A DNA stretch of 64,000 bases from Pelobates cultripes (taxonomy: Eukaryota > Chordata > Amphibia > Anura > Pelobatidae), in assembly GCA_933207985.1 (NCBI GenBank), contig OW240916.1, positions 131,445,641 through 131,509,640 on the forward strand, given 5' to 3'. The stretch's first letter is position 1; the number at the start of each line of letters is the position of its first letter. Under the pieces are notes generated by a model that saw only the letters and a list, made by a program, of their open reading frames with translations, did no database searches and was not told the origin of the DNA. Shown here one piece after another: positions 56,873 through 64,000 of this stretch. Both the position numbers and the translations under genes were made by a program.

Positions 56873-59800
56873 CAGAGGCGGCTCTCTAATTAGGCGATTT
56901 AGGCGGCCGCCTAAGGCCTCGCGCTTGCTGGGGCCTCGCGGCCGCCTAAATCGCCTTGGGGCAGACTGAACTGTCAGGTGCTCGGTCAATGACCGAGCAC
57001 CCGACAATGAGAGGGGGCCCGGCGGCTTGCCCAGTATGCCGCCGGGTGGCCCCTCCACATGGTCTGGCCACACGGAGAGCCGGCCGCTGATCTGCAGCTC
57101 CGCCGAGTGCAGAGCTGCAGATCACATAATGTGCTTCTCGCGAGCACACAGAGCGTTGCCGCGGGTTACCACGGCAACGCTCTGACAGGCGCTCGCAAGA
57201 ACGAGGTCTGCAGCTCTCGCGGAGCTGCAGACGGAAGTCATCCCACCGGACCACCAGGGACTGCTGCCACTGGACCACCAGGGAATTCTATTAATTTAAA
57301 AAGGTATTTAGTGTCCCCAGCACTGCCCATCCACCCTCACTGCCCCAGCACTGCCCACCCACCCTCACTGCCCACCCACCCTCACTGCCCATCCACCCTC
57401 ACTGCCCCAGCACTGCCCACCCACCCTCACTGTCCACTCACCCTCACTGCCCCAGCACTGCCCACCCACCCTCACTGGCTCCCGTCATTCATCCACCACT
57501 GCCCCAGCACTGCTCATCACCTTTACCGCTCATCCACCCTCACTGCCCTGCACTGCCTACCTACTTTTCAATACTGCTTCCACTTCACCCTCACTGCCCC
57601 AGCATTCGCCCACCTCACAGCCCAGCACTGCTTCACGTCTCTACCACTGCCTACCCAATTTCATTGCCCAGCACCTCGTTTCGCTACTGCCCCCAGCATT
57701 GCCTACTCAATTTCACTGCCTGTTAATTGCTCACGTTCCAGCACTGCTCACCACCTCACTGCCCAGTACTGCTCACCACCACTGCTCACCTTACCTCACT
57801 GCCCCACCACTGCCCACCCCCCCTCATTGCCCAGCACTGCTCACTGCCCCAGCTCACTGCTCCAGCACTGCCCACCCACCCTCACTGCCCCGGCACTGCC
57901 CACCCATCCTCACTGCCCCGGCACTGCCCACCCTCATTGCCCCAGCACTGCCCACCCACCCTCACTGCCACAACACTGCTCTCCCACCCACCCCCACTGC
58001 CACAACACTGCTCTCACACCCTCACTTATCCAATCTACACACACCGCCCATTGCCTTCCCACCCTCACTGCCCTCCCACCCACACTGTCCCAATACTGCC
58101 CACCCACCCTCACTGCCCACCTACATACACTGCCCCAACACCGCCCACCTACATACACTGCCCCAACACTGCCCTCCCACCCTCATTGCCCCAACACTGC
58201 TCTCCCACCCTCACTGCTCACCTACATACACTGCCCTCACTGCCCACCTTCATACACTGCCCCAACATTGCCCTCCCACCCTCACTGCCCACCTACATAC
58301 ACTACCCTCCCACCCTCACTGCCCACCTACATACACTGCCCCAACATTTCCCTCCCACCCTCACTGCCCCAACACTACCCTCCCACCCCCACTACCCACC
58401 CACATACACTGCCCTGCCTCCCACACTGCCCTCCAACCCATACTGCCCTGCTCCCCACATACCCTGCCATAACATACACTGCCCTGCCACCCACATACCC
58501 TGCCCACACACTGCCCTGCCAGTCACATACGCTGCCCCCCACATTGCCCTGCCACCACATATACTGCCCCCCACACTGATGACCACCACATACACTGCCC
58601 CCACACTGACCATCACATACACTACCCCCCACACTGATGACCACACTGACCACCACACTAACCGCCACATACACTGCCCCCACACTGACCATCACATACA
58701 CTGCCCCCCACACTGATGACCACACTGACCACCACATACACTGACCACCACACTAACCGCCACATACACTGCCCCCACACTAACCACCACAGACACTGTC
58801 CCCCACACTGACCAACACATACACTGCCCCCACACTAACCATCACACTGACCACCATAGACACTGTCCCCCACAATGACCACCAAATACCCTGACCCCAC
58901 ATAACCTGCCCCCCACATTGACCACCACATAACCTGCCCCCCACAGTGACCACCACATACCCTGCCCCCCACACTGTCTCCCACACACTCTGCCACCCAC
59001 ATGGTCATACACACTGCCCCCTCATGCTGTCACACACCCTGCCCTCACTACACTGTGTCCCACACACCTTGCCCTCCCACACTGTAACACACTGCCCCCC
59101 ACACGGTCACCATCCTCCACACTGCTACCCCACACTGTCATCTTCCTCCTCACTGTCACCCACTCACACCCTGCCCCCAAAACTGTCACATTCCTCCACA
59201 CTGCTCTCTCACCCTGTTACCCTTTCACACACTTGCACCCCATATTGTCAGCCCCCAACACTGTCACCAATACATACAGTCACCCTTCCCACACACTGCC
59301 CCTGCACACACTGTCACCCTTTCCAACACTGCTTCCCACACTCTCACCTACCCACGTCACAATTCCACACACATACAGCCACCCCCCACATGCTGTCGTG
59401 CCCCCTTCACCCAGCCTTGCTCACATTAACCTCTCCTAATCTTGTCACTCTCACCCTCTCCATCCATACCACAATTAACGGCCCTCGCTCTTCTACACTC
59501 ACCCTATCACATTAATCCCCCTAATCCTATCACACTCATCTTCTCTCATACTGTCACACTCACCCCCAACCCTGTCACACTCATCCTTTTTCACATTAAC
59601 CCTTCCACTTGGGCCCAACCGTGTCACACAACCCTCCCTCATCCTGTCACTCTCACCTCCCCTCGCCCTGTCACACTTTCTCCTTCAACAGTGCCACACT
59701 CACCCCAACAGTGAATACAGAGACTAGATCTCTGTATCCAGCGCTGCAAGCCTGTCATACATTATAACAACAGCTCATTATACACACGATGCAACCCCCA

Positions 59801-59883
59801 TATGTTTTTTTTACTATGAGTGCTAGTGGGGGCCTCTTGTTTGAGTTTCGCCTAAGGCCTCATAAAGTCTAGAGCCGCCACTG
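56873..59883. mobile_element. hAT-like element expanded by a 2.4-kb array
   Basis: Left end CAGAGGCGGCTCTCTAATTA and right end (reversed) CAGTGGCGGCTCTAGACTTT. Just inside both is the shared word CTTAGGCG/TTAGGCGG. No 8-bp duplication is readable. The interior is a GC-rich head followed by a tandem array. No transposase. Confidence 0.6.
57300..59715. repeat. CACTGCCC(A)-type minisatellite, 2.4 kb
   Basis: Degenerate units from CACCCTCACTGCCCCAGCAC on the left to CACATACACTGCCCCCCACA in the middle and TGTCACACTCACC on the right. Frames of up to about 500 codons cross it, but they are Pro/Thr/His/Cys repeats with no domain. Confidence 0.9.
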
Positions 59884-61189
59884 CTCTCAGCCAGTGAGCT
59901 AAGTCCTGCAGCACCAGGCGAGCTCAGTGCAGGGAGCTTTAAGGCTGCAGAGGAGTTCACAGCATACAACGTTAAATGGTTTGACTACTTACAATGGGAG
60001 GATACCAAGGTACTCCTGACACCATAACCACTAAATCAGTCTGTAGTGGGTATGGAGCTTGTAGTGTTTCTTTAACTTTTTGTACAGGCCTAAATTATTT
60101 TCATGACTTCAAGATAAACAAACATTGTTTGTGGGATTGGTTGAAAGATGCAAGCAGAAAAAGAGCGGGAAACTGGAACAGTATAAAAACAGTATAAAAA
60201 AGCAGCACAAGTTTAATCCTGTCAGAGTGGACTGAAGCAGGAATGGTGCGTACACACCCCTCTCCCCTCCCCCCTTTACTTTTATTTAATTGTATTGTCA
60301 TGGTTTTATGAAGCATTGGGGCAAAAGTCAACCTCAGGTGGTCAGGTTAGTTATGACTGACTGGCAATAAATTTTAAAGTTTTAAGTAAAACGCGGTCAG
60401 GTTAGTTATGACTGATTGGCTATTTGGTGGTTAATTTGGTGGCTATTTTGAAGTTAAAAGTTTTGTTACAAAGGTTGCATGCCCCTTGAGCTGTGAATAA
60501 ACACCACGACCAAGCCCATTGAAAAGTAATTAAACGTTGTCTGTGGTTATTGTGTGTCTCGTTTTATTTATACGAATATTGCCTACCATACATATAGAAT
60601 CCACCTAAATGCTGCTGTATCTATTTATCTGCCTGTGTTCAGTAATCCTGCATTCCATGTAATCTCTCCTCTACTACACCTAATTTTAAGAAAAACAACC
60701 AAGAAATCTTGAAAACCATAAAAAAATGATGTTCTGTAGGTAGTATTTTCAGCATAACTGAGGTTTGCACTGTATTATAAATGATTTGTAACAATGGGAC
60801 TTGGTGACTACTGATTGCTAGCATATTTAAGGGTTATGGAATTGTTGCTAGAACTAGTCTAGTATCACAATGCTCTCCTTGGGTAACTTTTAGATAACTT
60901 GTGGTTTTCGTTTGTTTACAAAACTTAACTAGCTATGCAATGAGAGAGATAGGTTTCTTTGATTTTGAGCAGTTCTCAAAAAGCTGCTGACTTCCAACAC
61001 TCATTTCAAATCTGTGTGTATTCCCTAAGTAATCATAAAGAGGACAAGGAAGAAGAGATGGACATGATTTACTGCAACAGAAAACAATACAGAGGTCATC
61101 ATGCCAAGCTGGTCTAATATTCTGTTTCTATGTTTTGCAATGCCAGCCTAGATGGCCCTCTGTAGGAGCAAAATAGGCAGAACTTTGTC
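59884..61189. other. Spacer with a possible LTR, no gene
   Basis: 59970-60080 is a MITE relative of 49665-49775. At 60175-60560 a TATA-like GTATAAAAACAGTATAAAA, a duplicated GTCAGGTTAGTTATGACTGA and an AATAAAC signal occur in LTR-like order, but no terminal duplication was found. The rest is AT-rich and unrecognised. Confidence 0.35.
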
Positions 61190-61622
61190 ATATGCTTATT
61201 AACAGAAGATGTTTGTTAAAGGTGTTAAAATAAAGCAGACCTTGCAGTTCTTGCTTACTTAACAGGTTACTGCAATCACAGCTTACTATGATGCCAGGGA
61301 TACCCAAATGCCCCCCATTCCAATTGGCATCTCCTCCTAGAGATGCATTGAACCAAATATCTCTATGAGGAAAGTTCAGTGTCTCCATGCAAAAGGTGGA
61401 CACTGAATGGCAGTGCTCCACACTGTGCAGCACTGCCCCCAGGAAGCACCTCAATTAGCCATATAACGAGTGGCCAGTCCCTAGGCTGTAATGTAAACAC
61501 TGCATTTTCTCTAAAAAGACAGTGTTTACGGCAAAAAGCCTGTAAGGACGGACTATACTCATTACACTCATCACTCACTATATTAAGCTGCAGTTGTTCT
61601 GGTGACTATATTGTCCCTTTAA
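61190..61622. repeat. TTAA-type MITE fragment
   Basis: The right end, TTCTGGTGACTATATTGTCC then CTTTAA, matches the reversed terminus of the 12964 element. Internal words such as ACACTGCATTTTC/GACAGTGTTTAC form a hairpin. The left terminus is unclear. Confidence 0.45.
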
Positions 61623-62057
61623 CACTAGCCGGCTTTGAACTCTCCAGGCTGGCTACTTAAAAGGGCAAACCGTAAAAAGGTTATCAAAAATATATATATA
61701 GACAATCTATATTGTATAGTCATAAAACTATCAAAAAAAAAAAAAGCTGTAGAAATGTTATATTTAAAACATTCAGCATTTTAAATGTCTTCGAACATAT
61801 TGTTACAAGTCTTGACTTACAGCTATAAGCAGATGATGACTTGCTAAAACAAGCTAAATATACTTGTTTATTTTGTCAGAAGCCACAGAGTTCATACATA
61901 GGAAACAGTTATCTCTGTGCAGCAATATGAGATAATAGGCTAGGTTAAAAAAAATAGTCTCCTTTGTTCAAGGTGATGACCCCCCTCCCTCCATTCCCTT
62001 CAACACACCCAGCATTATAAACACTTCTAAAACACAGCAGTACCCGCTATATTTTCA
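61623..62057. other. AT-rich spacer, nothing recognised
   Basis: No ORF with motif and no array. It ends where the A-rich LINE tail begins. Confidence 0.35.
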
Positions 62058-64000
62058 TTTTATTTTTATTTTATTTTTTTTGAATTTGAAGTTTATTGAC
62101 TTGGGATGGGTTAGGGTACAGAAAGGAAGAGGAGGGGGGGGGACAGGTTGTCAGCAATCACATTTATACAGTTATACAGAGGCTTCTAGGTACATTTACA
62201 TTTTCCCAGCTGTGCAGTTGACAAAGGTTTTCCATGACATATCTCCCTCTGTGCACTGCGTGGCGTTAGCTGGGGTGTTTGCCGTTACACCTAGTGGGTG
62301 ATGTCGACTCCACCTATTGTGGGCCTTGGTGGGTGGTTTGCGTTCTACCCTCTAGTATAGCTTCCAGCACTCGTACCTCGGGTTTTGTGCTAGCCTTCCA
62401 TGTCTTGTGTGCCTCATATATATGTGTGCGTGCCCCAAATTGTGCCGCTGCCGTGAGTTCGTACTCCCAGTTTTGTTCTACCTGTTTTATTACGTCCTGA
62501 AGAGTGGGGGGCATTGTTTTTTTCCACAATCTGGATATCATCAGGTTTGCTGATATAATGGTGTGGTAGAGAATTGTCCTGATGTGTTTCAGGATGCCCC
62601 TAGGCAACATAAACAAAATGCATGTTTGTGGATTATCTAGCCTGGGTGTCGGTAGCAGTTTTTGTAATAGTTGGGTCACCTCCTTCCAAAATGGGCTAAG
62701 TTTGGCGCAGGACCACCAGATGTGTAACATGGTCCCCACCTCTCTCCCACATCTCCAGCATTTGTTGTTAGTGGTTGGCCACATCTTGTGGAGTTTGTCT
62801 GGCACTAAGTACCAGCGGTACAGTATTTTGCGTTGTAATTCTAGGTGTGTGTTACATGCTGTGAGTCCCTGGTGTGCCAAATATGCACGGCCCCATGTGT
62901 CGTCTGGGAACGTCTGTCCCAGCTCTTGGTGCCACGCCTGTTTAATCTTATCTAATGTTTGTGTTTGTGTTGTGATCAGCTCCTGGTATCCCCAGGACAG
63001 GGTTTTCCCTAGTTTCTTTATACCCACACAATGTTTTTCAAATTTCGTCATATTTATTCCGTCTTTCGATTCGTCTTCAGCGCCCAGTTTGCTTGAGACG
63101 TATGATTTTAGTTGCATGTATGAGAATATGACCTTACTGGGCAATGTGTATTCCTCCTGGATAGCTGGTAGTGGTTTCAGACGCCCCCTGTCTATCACCT
63201 GATATATATGGTGTATCCCCCCTTTCGCCCATGTCTCCCACGGGAAAGTTGGGATGTCCAGCCCTATTGTTTGTAGTGGTGTGGCCATGGGAAGTGTTTG
63301 CTTTGCCACCAGTTTATCTCTTATTTTGTGCCATATTTGTAGTAGGGTCTGGGTGCTGGGCAAGAGTTTGTCCTGGGTGTGCCTGGGGCATTTTTCCTGC
63401 CATATCAGCGCTCGTAGGTCTCGTCTGGGCACCCAGTGCGATTCTATGGCTACCCATTGCGATGCGTTGGCGGGGAGGTTTATTTGTGATATGTTATGGA
63501 GGTACGCTGCTCTGCAGTAGGCCGTCAAGTTCGGGAGGCCTAACTCCCCCCTGTGTACCGCCTGTTGTAGGGTCCCTGCTGCTACTCTTGCTTTTTCCCC
63601 CTCCCAGATGAAGGTGTTGATGGTGTGCTGCATGTTTTTGAGGTATTGCTTTGGTAGGGGTACCTGCAGGGTACGAAAAAGGTATTGGATTTTTGGTATT
63701 AGCGACATTTTTACTGCTGCTATGCATCCTGTCCACAACAGGTACTTCCCCTTCCGTGCTTGCATGGAGTCTGTGAATTCTTTGTGCATGCGCACATAGT
63801 TGTGGTGGAATAATTTAGCAGGGTTTTTTGTAAGTTTAAGACCCAGAAAAGTCAGGTGGTCATGCCTCCAGTCTAGGGGGAATGCCCCGCTCAGTCTGGA
63901 CATGAGGTTTGTGTCTAGGTGCATCCCCAATGCTTGTGTCTTGGTGACATTTAATTTGTAGTATGCAACTGCACCGTATGATTTTATATGTAGCATCAGG
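62058..64000 (-). mobile_element. L1-like LINE, 3' part, running off the window
   Basis: Contains the C-terminal half of ORF2 (63996-62314), a short 3' UTR, an AATAAA signal near 62095 (minus strand) and an A-rich tail (62082-62058). The 5' part is outside the window. The long uninterrupted frame suggests a fairly young copy. Confidence 0.85.
62314..63996 (-). CDS. L1-like ORF2, post-RT C-terminal region
   Basis: 560 codons open to the window edge. YKLNVTKTQALGMHL and DHLTFLGLKLTKNP near the N-terminal side match the end of the RT domain and the start of the thumb in L1-type proteins; the catalytic YXDD box should lie just outside. RGELGLPNLTAYCRAAYL is a conserved post-RT motif. CWRCGREVGTMLHIWWSC is the C-terminal zinc-knuckle-like CX2CX8HX4C. 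ORF2 reverse-transcribes LINE RNA at the nicked target. The codon-1 methionine here is internal, not the real start. Confidence 0.85.
   Translation of the reverse strand: MLHIKSYGAVAYYKLNVTKTQALGMHLDTNLMSRLSGAFPLDWRHDHLTFLGLKLTKNPAKLFHHNYVRMHKEFTDSMQARKGKYLLWTGCIAAVKMSLIPKIQYLFRTLQVPLPKQYLKNMQHTINTFIWEGEKARVAAGTLQQAVHRGELGLPNLTAYCRAAYLHNISQINLPANASQWVAIESHWVPRRDLRALIWQEKCPRHTQDKLLPSTQTLLQIWHKIRDKLVAKQTLPMATPLQTIGLDIPTFPWETWAKGGIHHIYQVIDRGRLKPLPAIQEEYTLPSKVIFSYMQLKSYVSSKLGAEDESKDGINMTKFEKHCVGIKKLGKTLSWGYQELITTQTQTLDKIKQAWHQELGQTFPDDTWGRAYLAHQGLTACNTHLELQRKILYRWYLVPDKLHKMWPTTNNKCWRCGREVGTMLHIWWSCAKLSPFWKEVTQLLQKLLPTPRLDNPQTCILFMLPRGILKHIRTILYHTIISANLMISRLWKKTMPPTLQDVIKQVEQNWEYELTAAAQFGARTHIYEAHKTWKASTKPEVRVLEAILEGRTQTTHQGPQ

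Noticed and set aside
57059..58579. 506-codon open frame on the plus strand
   Set aside because: It is almost entirely the CACTGCCC array translated as Pro/Thr/His/Cys repeats, with equally open frames in the other registers and no domain.
56873..59891. 8-bp target duplication for the 56.9-59.9 kb hAT-like element
   Set aside because: GTTGCCAT on the left and CTCTCAGC on the right do not match, so the element is called from its terminal inverted repeats only.

Overview
The window reads as vertebrate nuclear DNA, most likely from a frog or toad. That inference rests on AT-rich intronic sequence, one recognisable mitochondrial adenylate kinase (AK3/AK4-type) coding exon, and a repeat content typical of amphibians: Tx1/Keno-like and L1-like LINEs, a CR1-like LINE end, Penelope-like elements, tyrosine-recombinase retroelements, Ty3/gypsy elements, hAT elements and TTAA-flanked Kolobok-like MITEs. 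There is no bacterial-style gene organisation, and only one host protein gene can be supported. No species can be named from the sequence alone.

Layout. 1-6.0 kb: the AK exon on the minus strand, with a splice donor after codon 49 and a candidate 5'UTR splice acceptor, so 1-4664 is probably its intron 1. 6.0-7.2 kb: two TTAA-flanked MITEs. 7.4-11.5 kb: a tyrosine-recombinase element with split direct repeats (A1 - gag - YR - B1 A2 B2), with no reverse transcriptase found. 11.5-17.8 kb: tandem CA/TG-rich arrays with hAT-like elements nested inside them. 20.5-28.4 kb: a complete Ty3/gypsy LTR retrotransposon (161-bp LTRs, 5-bp TSD ACCAG) broken by a hAT element, a solo LTR, a TTAA MITE and a small hairpin MITE. 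29.1-29.8 kb: a second solo LTR. 31.2-32.1 kb: a hAT-like element.

33.1-41.0 kb: a degenerate Tx1-clade LINE on the minus strand. Its 5' end is joined to the first ~38 nt of U2 snRNA, the arrangement expected of a U2-targeting (Keno-type) LINE. A 5.35-kb hAT element with perfect 8-bp TSDs splits its ORF1. That hAT carries a transposase remnant, a Gmr1-like gypsy fragment (integrase before RT), two minisatellite arrays and a U2-like tract. After a 100-N gap come three more U2-like tracts, two of them next to exon-like fragments. 42.9-44.6 kb: a second hAT terminus abutting a Penelope-like RT. 45.4-46.0 kb: a truncated second copy of the split-direct-repeat element. 46.1-48.2 kb: a young Penelope-like element with near-identical inverted pLTRs, hammerhead-ribozyme-like motifs and an intact GIY-YIG domain.

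48-56 kb: more minisatellites, a CR1-like 3' end, a possible DIRS-like relic and a tRNA-derived SINE. 56.6-59.9 kb: a 95-bp-arm palindrome and a hAT-like element swollen by a 2.4-kb CACTGCCC-type array. 62.1-64 kb: the 3' part of an L1-like LINE with a long open ORF2 tail, running off the window edge.

The genes here do not form a pathway. They are layered mobile elements whose insertion order can be read from interrupted frames and target-site duplications.
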